A stretch of 64,000 bases of DNA from NCBI RefSeq assembly GCF_004167675.1, contig NZ_SEZQ01000005.1; one strand, 5' to 3'. Below are positions 54,087 to 63,278 of this stretch, in pieces (position 1 is the stretch's first letter; each line of letters begins with the position of its first letter). Below the pieces are notes generated by a model, which had not been told where the DNA came from, searched no databases, and was given only the letters and a program-made list of their open reading frames with translations. A program made the translations under genes and the position numbers. This DNA is from Aliivibrio finisterrensis_A (GTDB taxonomy: Bacteria > Pseudomonadota > Gammaproteobacteria > Enterobacterales > Vibrionaceae).

Positions 54087-55163
54087 TTAAAGCTTTCTAT
54101 TTAATAACCCAAGGGTAATCAGTAAAAATATCAAACTGGGCCCTAAAGCGCCGAATATCGGGTGAATGTTATATACCAATGTCATTGGGCCAAACACTTC
54201 ATTCGAAATATAGAAGGTAAAGCCAGCAATCACACCAGATAAGATACGAGCACCCATCGTCACACTTCGTAATGGGCCAAATACAAATGAGAGCGCTAAG
54301 AGCATCATTACCGCAACCGATATAGGCTGCAGTGCTTTACGCCAAAATGCCAACTCATAACGTGCTGCATCTAACTCTGAATCTTTTAAGTAATTCACAT
54401 AATCATAAAGACCAGTAAGAGACTGCTCTTCAGGCTTAACCGTTACCACCGCCAACTTATCTGGTGTTAATGTCGTAGCCCAATTCAACGTATCCACTTT
54501 CTTTTCACTGATTTTTGCTTCATTTTTCATCTGAGTAATAGAAACATCACTCAGCATCCAACCCGCATCTTTAGATTGATAATCCGCTTTACGTGCAAAT
54601 AAAATATTATTTAGGTTATGCTCATCATCAAACTGCCATACCGTCACACCGTAAATCTTAGCTTGATTATCCACTCGAGCTAAATAAATAAAATCATTGG
54701 CATCTTTTGCCCAGACCCCAGCTCTTACCGCTGCAATATTACCGCCCGATGTGGCAAATGCTCGTAAATCACGTGCCATCTTTTGTGCTTGCGGTGCGCC
54801 CCATTGCCCTAATGCCATGACGATTAACATTAAAGGAATAGCCGTTTTTAGTACTGAGATACCAATATCTAGCTTTGAATAGCCTGCAGCTTGCATTACC
54901 ACCAATTCAGAGCTTGCCGCTAACATACCAAGGCCGATCAAGGCGCCAAGTAATGCAGCCATTGGGAAAAACATTTCAATATCACGTGGCATACTTAAAA
55001 TAACAAAATACAACGCATCGAGAAGATCGTATGTCCCTCTACCCACTTTACGTAATTGCTCAACGTATTTGATAATTGAAGATAAACCAACCAAGGTAAC
55101 CAAGCATAATGCAGAGGTCGCAATGATTGTACGGCCAATATACCAATCTAAAATCTTAAACAT
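54087..55163 (-). CDS. lptG: LPS export permease LptG
   Basis: Inner-membrane subunit of the LptB2FG ABC transporter that extracts lipopolysaccharide. The 358-aa protein has N- and C-terminal membrane helix groups around a periplasmic domain, as in the YjgP/YjgQ family. The start overlaps the lptF stop by 8 bp, so the two subunits are translated together. Confidence 0.95.
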   Translation of the reverse strand: MFKILDWYIGRTIIATSALCLVTLVGLSSIIKYVEQLRKVGRGTYDLLDALYFVILSMPRDIEMFFPMAALLGALIGLGMLAASSELVVMQAAGYSKLDIGISVLKTAIPLMLIVMALGQWGAPQAQKMARDLRAFATSGGNIAAVRAGVWAKDANDFIYLARVDNQAKIYGVTVWQFDDEHNLNNILFARKADYQSKDAGWMLSDVSITQMKNEAKISEKKVDTLNWATTLTPDKLAVVTVKPEEQSLTGLYDYVNYLKDSELDAARYELAFWRKALQPISVAVMMLLALSFVFGPLRSVTMGARILSGVIAGFTFYISNEVFGPMTLVYNIHPIFGALGPSLIFLLITLGLLNRKL

Positions 55164-56268
55164 GTTTTGGTTTTCTCCGCATTTTTTCTTTCAATTGCCT
55201 TACAAACACACTGTCCATTGAGTTCAATACAATCCCGATAATTAATAGCACGGCATTAATGGCCCACAATCCAATATAAGGAGCCAATCCACCATCTTCA
55301 ATGGCTGACTTTCCTGCACTTAATGATAGGAAATAAGCAAGATACAAAAGAACCGCAGGCCCCAGCTTCGCAAAGCGTCCCTGACGTGGGTTAACGGCAG
55401 ATAAAGGCACAACAACCATGGTTAATAATGGAATACAAATAATCAAAGAAATACGCCATTGTAGCTCTGCTTTTGCTTCTAACTCACCACGTTTCATTAA
55501 ATCTAATGTCGGTATCGCATCCCAGTCTCGACGTTTCTCTTTCACATCTTTCTGCCCAATTAAGAGCTCATAAGATTTGAAGTTACTTTCAAGATAATCC
55601 AAACGTGTTGGTATCCCTTCATAACGCGTTCCGTCTTGTAAGTCTAAGACCTGACGACCATCAGGAAGTTCTTTAACGACCCCTTTTTCAGCGATGAGTA
55701 CGCTTGGGCGTAATGACTCATGTGGTACTGGCTGAGCTAAAAATATATTCTCTAGCTGCTTACCATTTTTGTTGCTGATATCATCAATAAATACAACGGC
55801 TTTACCATCTGGAGATCGCTGAAACTGACCTTTTTGCAGTAAATCAATACCGGCATCCGATTCAACCGTTTCCATTAATTGAGTGGTTTTTTCTTGGCTC
55901 CAAGGAGACAACCACAATGAGTTTACCGCCGCAGCAACCCCGGTGATTAAAGCCAGATATAATGCGGCACGAATAAGGATAGAGTTCCCCATTCCTGTCG
56001 CATTCATTACCGTTATTTCACTCTCAGCATAGAGACGACCAAAGGTAAGTAAAATACCAATAAAAATACTCAATGGAAGCATCAATAAGCCCATTGCTGG
56101 CATATTCAAACCAACCAAAGACAAAATCAAACCACCAGGAATGTCTCCATCAGAAGCATCCGCTAAAATGCTAATAAACTTTTGACTCATGAAGATCAAA
56201 AAAAGCACAAAAAAGATCGCAAATTGACTCTTTAATGTCTCCTTGATCAAATATCTAATAATAATCAC
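55156..56268 (-). CDS. lptF: LPS export permease LptF
   Basis: Partner of LptG in the LPS transporter. The 370-aa protein has the same layout (N-terminal MIIIRYLIKETLKSQFAIFFVLF helix and C-terminal helix group). Upstream of lptG and divergent from pepA, the standard gammaproteobacterial arrangement. Confidence 0.95.
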   Translation of the reverse strand: MIIIRYLIKETLKSQFAIFFVLFLIFMSQKFISILADASDGDIPGGLILSLVGLNMPAMGLLMLPLSIFIGILLTFGRLYAESEITVMNATGMGNSILIRAALYLALITGVAAAVNSLWLSPWSQEKTTQLMETVESDAGIDLLQKGQFQRSPDGKAVVFIDDISNKNGKQLENIFLAQPVPHESLRPSVLIAEKGVVKELPDGRQVLDLQDGTRYEGIPTRLDYLESNFKSYELLIGQKDVKEKRRDWDAIPTLDLMKRGELEAKAELQWRISLIICIPLLTMVVVPLSAVNPRQGRFAKLGPAVLLYLAYFLSLSAGKSAIEDGGLAPYIGLWAINAVLLIIGIVLNSMDSVFVRQLKEKMRRKPKHV

Positions 56269-56458
56269 GTCGAATCTACCTATAGAAAACTTGTATTTTT
56301 GCCAGAATCACTATAATTTCCGTGTAAACCATTTATTTTTTAATCTTTGGCTAGATGTTAGCCTGCGAAATCGGAACACTACATAGTATAGTATCTAACT
56401 AGATTTTGCTCATTATCTAACATTTAGTTCTATTTGTCTTTAGGATGTAGGAGTACGC

Positions 56459-57967
56459 ATGGAGTTCAGTGTAAAAAGTGGCAGTCCAGAGAAACAACGC
56501 AGCGCTTGTATCGTTGTTGGTGTCTTTGAACCACGTCGTTTATCTCCAATAGCAGAACAGCTCGATAAAATTAGCGGCGGTTACATTAGCTCATTACTTC
56601 GTCGTGGTGATCTAGAAGGTAAACCGGGCCAAATGCTGTTATTGCATCAAGTACCAAATATTCTTTCTGAGCGTGTTTTATTAGTAGGTTGCGGTAAAGA
56701 GCGTGAGCTTGGTGAACGTCAATATAAAGATATCATCAAAAAAACCATCAGCACACTAAATGAAACAGGCTCTATGGAAGCGGTATGTTTCCTAACAGAG
56801 CTTCACGTTAAAGGTCGCGATACGTACTGGAAGGTTCGCCAAGCTGTTGAGTCTACTAAAGACAGCCTATATACCTTTAATCAATTTAAGAGCAATAAAC
56901 CTGAGACGCGTCGTCCATTACGCAAGTTAGTATTTAATGTACCAACTCGCCGTGAACTAAACTTAGGTGAAAAAGCAATCAACCATGGTTTGTCTATTGC
57001 TTCTGGCGTAAAAGCCTCGAAAGATTTAGGCAACATGCCACCAAACGTAGCAAACCCTGCATACTTAGCTTCTCAAGCTCGTCGTCTTGCTGACGATTAT
57101 GAAACCGTAACGACTAAAATTATCGGTGAAGAAGAGATGAAGAAACTAGGCATGACGTCTTACTTAGCCGTTGGTCAAGGTTCTCATAATGAATCTATGA
57201 TGTCGATTATGGAATATAAAGGCCATTCTGATCCAACTGCGAAACCTATCGTACTTATTGGTAAAGGTCTGACTTTCGATTCAGGCGGTATCTCTATCAA
57301 ACCAAGTGATGGTATGGATGAGATGAAGTACGACATGTGTGGTGCTGCGTCTGTATTTGGTGCAATGAAAGCGCTAGCACAGCTTAATCTACCATTAAAC
57401 GTTGTAGGTATTCTTGCTGGTTGTGAAAACATGCCAAGCAGTAATTCTTACCGCCCTGGTGACATCTTAACCACGATGTCAGGCCAAACAGTTGAAGTAT
57501 TAAATACCGATGCTGAAGGTCGTTTAGTGCTGTGTGATGCACTGACTTATGTTGAGCGTTATGAGCCTGAGTGTGTTGTCGATGTGGCAACATTAACAGG
57601 AGCTTGTGTTGTTGCACTTGGTCATCATATCAATGGCTTAATCGCAAACCACAATCCTTTAGCTCATGAACTTATTAATGCCTCTGAGCAATCAGGTGAT
57701 CGCGCTTGGCGTTTACCAATGTCTGAAGAGTACAACGAGCAATTAAACAGCCCGTTTGCAGACATGGCTAACATTGGCGGAAAAGCAGCTGGTACTATCA
57801 CCGCTGGTTGTTTCCTAGCTCGCTTTGCTAAGAAATACCACTGGGCTCATATTGACAGTGCGGGAACCGCTTGGGTCTCTGGTGCTAATAAAGGCTCTAC
57901 AGGCCGACCAGTCTCATTGCTTGTCCAGTTCTTACTGAATCGTTCAGGCCAAGAAAACGTAGAATAA
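56459..57967 (+). CDS. pepA: Leucyl aminopeptidase PepA
   Basis: Hexameric metallo-aminopeptidase that also binds DNA in Xer recombination and gene control. The 502-aa protein has the N-terminal domain and the catalytic domain with the two-metal signature NTDAEGRLVLCDAL, the KGLTFDSGG loop and GxxKGSTG. It starts the pepA-holC-valS cluster, and its own terminator follows. Confidence 0.97.
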   Translation: MEFSVKSGSPEKQRSACIVVGVFEPRRLSPIAEQLDKISGGYISSLLRRGDLEGKPGQMLLLHQVPNILSERVLLVGCGKERELGERQYKDIIKKTISTLNETGSMEAVCFLTELHVKGRDTYWKVRQAVESTKDSLYTFNQFKSNKPETRRPLRKLVFNVPTRRELNLGEKAINHGLSIASGVKASKDLGNMPPNVANPAYLASQARRLADDYETVTTKIIGEEEMKKLGMTSYLAVGQGSHNESMMSIMEYKGHSDPTAKPIVLIGKGLTFDSGGISIKPSDGMDEMKYDMCGAASVFGAMKALAQLNLPLNVVGILAGCENMPSSNSYRPGDILTTMSGQTVEVLNTDAEGRLVLCDALTYVERYEPECVVDVATLTGACVVALGHHINGLIANHNPLAHELINASEQSGDRAWRLPMSEEYNEQLNSPFADMANIGGKAAGTITAGCFLARFAKKYHWAHIDSAGTAWVSGANKGSTGRPVSLLVQFLLNRSGQENVE

Positions 57968-57987
57968 ATCACTTCGTTTCATGATAT

Positions 57988-58014
57988 AAAGGGCCTCTAA
58001 ATGGCCCTTTTTTA
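57988..58014 (+). terminator. Terminator after pepA
   Basis: AAAGGGCC-TCTAAAT-GGCCCTTT stem with a run of T. Confidence 0.9.
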
Positions 58015-58062
58015 ATACATGCGATTTAGCTTCTTTCCGTCATTTATTAAGTAAGAGAGATT

Positions 58063-58506
58063 ATGAGCCAAGCACTTTTTTATGTCCTTGAACCCACATC
58101 CCCAACAGCTACTCAAGATGGACTGTTGAAATTTGTGTGTCAGCTTGCTCATTATTATTATTCTCAAAATGCGAGAGTGTATATATTAGCTCAAGATAAG
58201 GAACAGGCTTTATCAATTGATGAAGCGCTTTGGCAGAATGAAGTATCAGAATTTACTCCACACAACTTAATTGGAGAGGGACCAAAATCAGGCTCCCCTA
58301 TTGAGATTGGTTGGGGAACGTTACGATCATCAGGCCGACGTCATGTATTAATAAATTTAGCTCAAGAGGTCGCAAATTTTGCGGTTTCCTTTGCTCAAGT
58401 GGTAGACTTCGTACCTTGTGAAGAAAAAAGCAAACAACACGCTCGAGAAAGGTATAAAATATACCGTAATGCAGGCCGAGCCATGCAAACCGAGACATTA
58501 AAATAG
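58063..58506 (+). CDS. holC: DNA polymerase III chi subunit
   Basis: Links SSB to the clamp loader (with psi) during replication. The 147-aa protein has the HolC pattern (ATFYVLEP-like start, LAHYYYSQNARVYILAQDKEQA, and later VLINLAQEV). Between pepA and valS as in E. coli. Confidence 0.93.
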   Translation: MSQALFYVLEPTSPTATQDGLLKFVCQLAHYYYSQNARVYILAQDKEQALSIDEALWQNEVSEFTPHNLIGEGPKSGSPIEIGWGTLRSSGRRHVLINLAQEVANFAVSFAQVVDFVPCEEKSKQHARERYKIYRNAGRAMQTETLK

Positions 58507-58616
58507 TGCCAATCATCATAGCTAAATGACTCATATACATGTTCTTTTTAATAATGAGCCATTAATTATGATATTTGGCATTCCACTTTTTAATAGAGAT
58601 ATTCGTGACGAACACT

Positions 58617-61478
58617 ATGGAAAAGACATATAACCCGCAATCAATAGAACAAGCTCTGTACCAGACTTGGGAAGAAAAAGGCTACTTTAAGCCACACGGT
58701 GACACATCAAAAGAAGCTTATAGCATCATGATCCCGCCACCAAACGTCACTGGTAGCCTACACATGGGTCACGCTTTCCAAGATACGATCATGGATACAC
58801 TTATCCGTGCTGAACGTATGAAAGGTAAGAATACGCTTTGGCAAGTGGGTACTGACCACGCAGGTATCGCAACTCAAATGGTTGTTGAGCGTAAGATTGC
58901 GGCAGAAGAAGGCAAAACAAAACACGATTACGGTCGTGACGCTTTCATCGACAAAATTTGGGAATGGAAAGCAGAATCAGGCGGCACAATTACGAAACAA
59001 CTTCGTCGCTTAGGTGCATCTGTAGATTGGGATCGTGAACGATTCACAATGGATGATGGCCTATCTGCTGCAACTCAAGAAGTCTTTGTTCGTCTATACG
59101 AAGAAGATCTTATCTACCGTGGTAAGCGTCTAGTTAACTGGGATCCGAAACTGCACACTGCAATTTCTGATCTTGAAGTTGAAAACAAAGACAAAAAAGG
59201 CTTCATGTGGCATTTCCGCTACCCACTAGCAAACGGTGTTAAAACTGCTGACGGTAAAGACTACATTGTTGTAGCAACAACGCGTCCAGAAACCATGCTT
59301 GGTGATACTGGTGTTGCGGTAAACCCTGAAGATCCTCGCTACAAAGATCTTATCGGTAAACACATCGAACTTCCTATCGTTGGTCGTTTAATTCCTATCG
59401 TTGGCGATGAGCACGCGGATATGGACAAAGGCACGGGTTGTGTGAAAATCACTCCAGCTCATGACTTTAACGATTACGAAGTAGGTAAACGTAATAGCCT
59501 ACCAATGATCAACATCCTAACATTCAACGCGGATATTCGTGATACTGCAGAAGTATTCACAACAAACGGCGAAGAAAGTGATGTTTATAGCACTGAGATC
59601 CCAGAGAAATACCGTGGTATGGAGCGCTTTGCTGCTCGTAAAGCCATCGTAGCTGAGTTTGATGAGCTAGGTCTTCTTGAAGAAATTAAAGATCACGATT
59701 TAACCGTTCCTTACGGTGACCGTGGTGGCGTTGTTATCGAACCAATGCTGACTGACCAGTGGTACGTACGTACTGCTCCTCTTGCTGCACCTGCGGTTAA
59801 AGCGGTTGAAGATGGTCAAATCCAATTCGTTCCTAAGCAATACGAAAACATGTACTTTGCTTGGATGCGTGATGTACAAGATTGGTGTATCTCTCGTCAA
59901 CTTTGGTGGGGCCACCGTATCCCTGCATGGTACGACAACGACGGTAAAGTATACGTAGGTCGTACTGAAGAAGAAGTTCGTGAGAAAAACAATCTAGCTC
60001 CTGTTGTTGTTCTACGCCAAGATGACGATGTACTTGATACATGGTTCTCTTCTGCACTTTGGACATTCGGCACACAAGGCTGGCCTGAAAACACAGATGC
60101 ACTAAAAACATTCCACCCATCAGAAGTATTAGTATCTGGTTTTGATATTATCTTCTTCTGGGTTGCTCGTATGATCATGATGACCATGCACTTCGTAAAA
60201 GACGAAGAAGGCAATGCACAAGTACCATTTAAGACAGTTTACATGACGGGCCTTATCCGTGATGAAAACGGCGACAAGATGTCTAAGTCTAAAGGTAACG
60301 TACTTGACCCTATCGATATGATCGATGGTATTGGTCTTGAAGAATTAGTTGAAAAACGTTGTGGCAACATGATGCAACCTCAACTAGCGAAGAAGATTGA
60401 AAAAGCAACACGTAAAACCTTTGAAAACGGTATCGAACCATACGGTACTGATGCTTTACGCTTCACTCTTGCAGCAATGGCTTCAACGGGTCGTGATATC
60501 AACTGGGATATGAAACGTCTTGAAGGTTACCGTAACTTCTGTAACAAACTATGGAACGCAAGCCGTTACGTATTAATGAACACAGAAGAGCACGATTGTG
60601 GCATGACTGAAGGTGCAGAACTTGAGTTCTCACTAGCAGACAAGTGGATCGAATCTCAGTTTGAAATCGCAGCAAAAGAATTTAATGCTCATCTAGAAAA
60701 CTACCGTCTAGATATGGCAGCAAATACGCTGTATGAATTCATTTGGAACCAATTCTGTGACTGGTATTTAGAGCTAACTAAACCGGTTCTATGGAAAGGT
60801 ACTGAAGCACAACAACGTGCAACGCGTTACACGCTAATTACGGTTCTTGAGAAAACATTACGTCTTGCTCACCCTGTTCTTCCTTACATCACTGAATCTA
60901 TCTGGCAGAGCGTTAAGCCGCTAGTTAACGGTGTTGAAGGTGAGACTATCATGACTCAAGCATTACCTCAGTTTAATGAAGAAAACTTCAACGCTGATGT
61001 GGTTGCTGATCTTGAGTGGGTTAAAGCCTTCATTACAAGCATTCGTAACTTACGTGCTGAATACGACATCGCACCAAGCAAAGGCTTAGATGTGATGATT
61101 AAAGTCGCTGACGAAAAAGACGCTGCGCGTATTCAAGCCAATGAGATTGTTCTGACTTCTCTAGCGAAACTAGACAGCATCAAAGTGCTTGCTGACAATG
61201 AAGAGACGCCAGCATGTGCAACCTCTCTTGTTGGTAAATCAGAGTTGATGATCCCAATGGCGGGTCTTATCGATAAAGATGCAGAACTTGCTCGTTTAGA
61301 TAAAGAATCAGCAAAAATCCAAGGCGAGATTAAACGCATTGAAGGTAAATTAGGTAACGAAGGTTTTGTTGCTAAAGCACCTGAAGTGGTTATCGCTAAA
61401 GAGCGTGAAAAACTAGAAGGCTATAAAGAAACACTGGCTAAACTAGAAGCACAAAAAGTAACAATCGCTGCGCTGTAA
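58617..61478 (+). CDS. valS: Valyl-tRNA synthetase
   Basis: Charges tRNA-Val, with an editing domain for mischarged Thr. From ATG 58617 (MEKTYNPQSIEQ) the protein is 953 aa; the upstream extension to 58575 has no family match. Class I motifs are PPNVTGSLHMGH and MSKSKGN. The C-terminal coiled coil (about the last 70 residues) is present. Bidirectional terminator after the gene. Confidence 0.97.
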   Translation: MEKTYNPQSIEQALYQTWEEKGYFKPHGDTSKEAYSIMIPPPNVTGSLHMGHAFQDTIMDTLIRAERMKGKNTLWQVGTDHAGIATQMVVERKIAAEEGKTKHDYGRDAFIDKIWEWKAESGGTITKQLRRLGASVDWDRERFTMDDGLSAATQEVFVRLYEEDLIYRGKRLVNWDPKLHTAISDLEVENKDKKGFMWHFRYPLANGVKTADGKDYIVVATTRPETMLGDTGVAVNPEDPRYKDLIGKHIELPIVGRLIPIVGDEHADMDKGTGCVKITPAHDFNDYEVGKRNSLPMINILTFNADIRDTAEVFTTNGEESDVYSTEIPEKYRGMERFAARKAIVAEFDELGLLEEIKDHDLTVPYGDRGGVVIEPMLTDQWYVRTAPLAAPAVKAVEDGQIQFVPKQYENMYFAWMRDVQDWCISRQLWWGHRIPAWYDNDGKVYVGRTEEEVREKNNLAPVVVLRQDDDVLDTWFSSALWTFGTQGWPENTDALKTFHPSEVLVSGFDIIFFWVARMIMMTMHFVKDEEGNAQVPFKTVYMTGLIRDENGDKMSKSKGNVLDPIDMIDGIGLEELVEKRCGNMMQPQLAKKIEKATRKTFENGIEPYGTDALRFTLAAMASTGRDINWDMKRLEGYRNFCNKLWNASRYVLMNTEEHDCGMTEGAELEFSLADKWIESQFEIAAKEFNAHLENYRLDMAANTLYEFIWNQFCDWYLELTKPVLWKGTEAQQRATRYTLITVLEKTLRLAHPVLPYITESIWQSVKPLVNGVEGETIMTQALPQFNEENFNADVVADLEWVKAFITSIRNLRAEYDIAPSKGLDVMIKVADEKDAARIQANEIVLTSLAKLDSIKVLADNEETPACATSLVGKSELMIPMAGLIDKDAELARLDKESAKIQGEIKRIEGKLGNEGFVAKAPEVVIAKEREKLEGYKETLAKLEAQKVTIAAL

Positions 61479-61518
61479 ATTACCCTTAATATTATTAAGT
61501 TAATTTACTGAAACGCAT

Positions 61519-61554
61519 AAAAAAAGGTCGATGTGAACGCATCGACCTTTTTTA
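61519..61554. terminator. Terminator after valS
   Basis: AAAAAGGTCGATG and CATCGACCTTTTT stem, T-rich on the plus strand, also usable for the convergent gene at 61615. Confidence 0.92.
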
Positions 61555-61614
61555 TTATCTAGCGAAAATTCACAAATACTAATCACAATAAGTGATCAGA
61601 AATAGCGCTATCAA

Positions 61615-62457
61615 CTATAACGGGAAATGAATAACATTCTCTGTACGACATAAGCCTATTTCTAACTCATGTTGCTGCCCATCCAGTGTCACTATTATTG
61701 AGTATAAATCATCGGGATTTTGAGCTTTATCATCCCAATATTTTGGCGCCTCAACTTGAAACAATGCAGAAATATGATCGCCTCTTACGTTTACAGGTAA
61801 CGTCAACGTCATGCCATCAAACTTAACACTTGCTGAGATTAAATCTGGCTTATATGTCTTAAAATAAACATTTACCTTTAACTCACAGCCATGATGCCAA
61901 ATTTGCTCAACACTAATATGCTCTAACGCCAGGTGTGGGATTGGTTGGAAGAAACACACGCCAAAAATACCAATATCATCTTTAATATCAACATCCTGAA
62001 CAGCACCAAAACGGCGATGATAAGCCTGATTTATTTCACAGACTTGCTCACTAAAGTCATCATCCAGTAACCAATCATCTTCGTCTTCTTCTAAGAATAG
62101 AACTTCAAAACGATTACCGCCTAATTGAAGGTAGTCTTTAATGTTTTTACGGTAACGCGCCATGTTATCAGTGCAATCAAATACAGCGACACCATTAATT
62201 CGAACCTCTGCATAACGAGAGGCACCACTCATTACTAATTCAATCGCAGGGTAATTTAATAAGGTTTCGTCCACCTCAAAAAATCGCATCACATGCCACT
62301 CTTGATCGTTAACTTCAGAAACAGATAATGACGCATAAGCAGAAGCAATACCTTGCTGAATTGGAATATCTTTAATGGGTAATGAGGTCTCACTGAGCGG
62401 TGAAACTTGCCACAGCGCTTGCTCATTATTAAGTAAAATTCTTGAATTGACTGACAT
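61615..62457 (-). CDS. Unknown protein with glycosidase-like sugar-binding fold
   Basis: A 280-aa cytoplasmic protein (no signal). Residues about 10-150 resemble the N-terminal jelly-roll of GH2 enzymes such as beta-mannosidases (pattern PAIELVMSGASRYAEVRINGVAVF followed by MARYRKNIKDYLQ and NRFEVLFL). There is no catalytic TIM barrel. The C-terminal part looks like an Ig-like beta domain. I prefer the ATG at 62457 with AAGGA before it. It may be a truncated relative of a glycosidase or a stand-alone accessory protein. Family placement is from pattern only. Confidence 0.6.
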   Translation of the reverse strand: MSVNSRILLNNEQALWQVSPLSETSLPIKDIPIQQGIASAYASLSVSEVNDQEWHVMRFFEVDETLLNYPAIELVMSGASRYAEVRINGVAVFDCTDNMARYRKNIKDYLQLGGNRFEVLFLEEDEDDWLLDDDFSEQVCEINQAYHRRFGAVQDVDIKDDIGIFGVCFFQPIPHLALEHISVEQIWHHGCELKVNVYFKTYKPDLISASVKFDGMTLTLPVNVRGDHISALFQVEAPKYWDDKAQNPDDLYSIIVTLDGQQHELEIGLCRTENVIHFPL

Positions 62458-62466
62458 ATTCATCCT

Positions 62467-62505
62467 TAAAAAAATGCCCTAGAAGTGGTTCACATCTAGG
62501 GCATA
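62467..62505 (-). terminator. Terminator after rraB
   Basis: ATGCCCTAGA and TCTAGGGCAT stem followed on the minus strand by a run of seven T. Confidence 0.88.
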
Positions 62506-62532
62506 TATGTTCTTTTGAGTTTTTGCTACGAA

Positions 62533-62949
62533 TTAATCTTCGTCGCCATCTTCAATAACGTCGTATTCAGCGTCTTCGCCTTCATAGTAAGTACCCCAAC
62601 CATCATAGATGATGTCATGCTTTTCAGCTAGGTTTACTAATTTTTCAACTTGAGCATCAATTACATCAGCGTCTAATGCTGAATCCATTACTGCGTCACA
62701 GCATAAGATCTTCGCACCGTCTTCGTCTTCTAACTCTTCTGCTTCTAGTACTTCAAAGCCCATTTTAAATGCTTCAACAACCGCATTTTCAAGCGCTTTA
62801 AAATCTTCAGCCATTAAATGGTGTTCAATCGCATACAGTGCATCCGGCTCACTACCATCGGCTTTTAGCGACTCAATAATTTCACGCGTTTCCGCTTTTT
62901 GCAATTCAAGAAATTGCTCAACCGATAGATATTCATCTTCTTGAGACAT
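62533..62949 (-). CDS. rraB: RNase E inhibitor RraB
   Basis: Binds RNase E and lowers RNA decay. From ATG 62949 (MSQEDEYLSVEQ) it is 138 aa, very acidic in the C-terminus (YDVIEDGDED), matching the RraB family. Upstream ATG at 62964 is possible but less likely. Lies next to argF, as in other vibrios. Confidence 0.95.
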   Translation of the reverse strand: MSQEDEYLSVEQFLELQKAETREIIESLKADGSEPDALYAIEHHLMAEDFKALENAVVEAFKMGFEVLEAEELEDEDGAKILCCDAVMDSALDADVIDAQVEKLVNLAEKHDIIYDGWGTYYEGEDAEYDVIEDGDED

Positions 62950-63102
62950 AGTAAGACTCCACACTGTATTAAATAATAAATGAGTAAGTAGCTATTATAG
63001 CCTGACCAACTCAAATCCCCTAATACTTCAATAATTAAAGAACAATCCCCTCCTATACGGTATTATTTCCCTTACTAGCTGTAGATATTAGAAAGGAATC
63101 TT

Positions 63103-63192
63103 ATGAATAAGCTATTTGTTGGCTCTGAAATTGGTCAATTACGCTGTGTTATTCTTCACCACCCAGAAAAACGGCATTTAGCCTCAATATAA
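63103..63192 (+). pseudogene. arcA: Remnant of an arginine deiminase gene (N-terminal 29 codons)
   Basis: MNKLFVGSEIGQLRCVILHH matches the start of arginine deiminases (XKLFVGSEIGQLRxVILHRPE), and the frame has AAAGGA before the ATG. After PEKRHLA the match ends and a stop follows, so about 375 codons are missing. Arginine deiminase genes are usual neighbours of argF in Vibrio. The rest was probably deleted; no other piece was found in the window. Confidence 0.75.
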
Positions 63193-63278
63193 AATAAATT
63201 AAATATAAATTCACATTATCTGCATTTATATGTTTAAATGGATTTTATCAGATTAGCATGCATGGCAAGGAGCACACG
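63193..63278. promoter_or_regulatory. argF leader
   Basis: 86 bp, AT-rich (AAATTCACATTATCTGCATT and similar). ArgR boxes are expected upstream of argF; the AATTCACA and TGCATTTA parts only weakly resemble one. GGAG lies before the start codon. Confidence 0.3.

Noticed and set aside
63193..63278. ArgR operator upstream of argF
   Set aside because: Expected from regulation of argF, but only weak half-matches are present; not claimed as a site.
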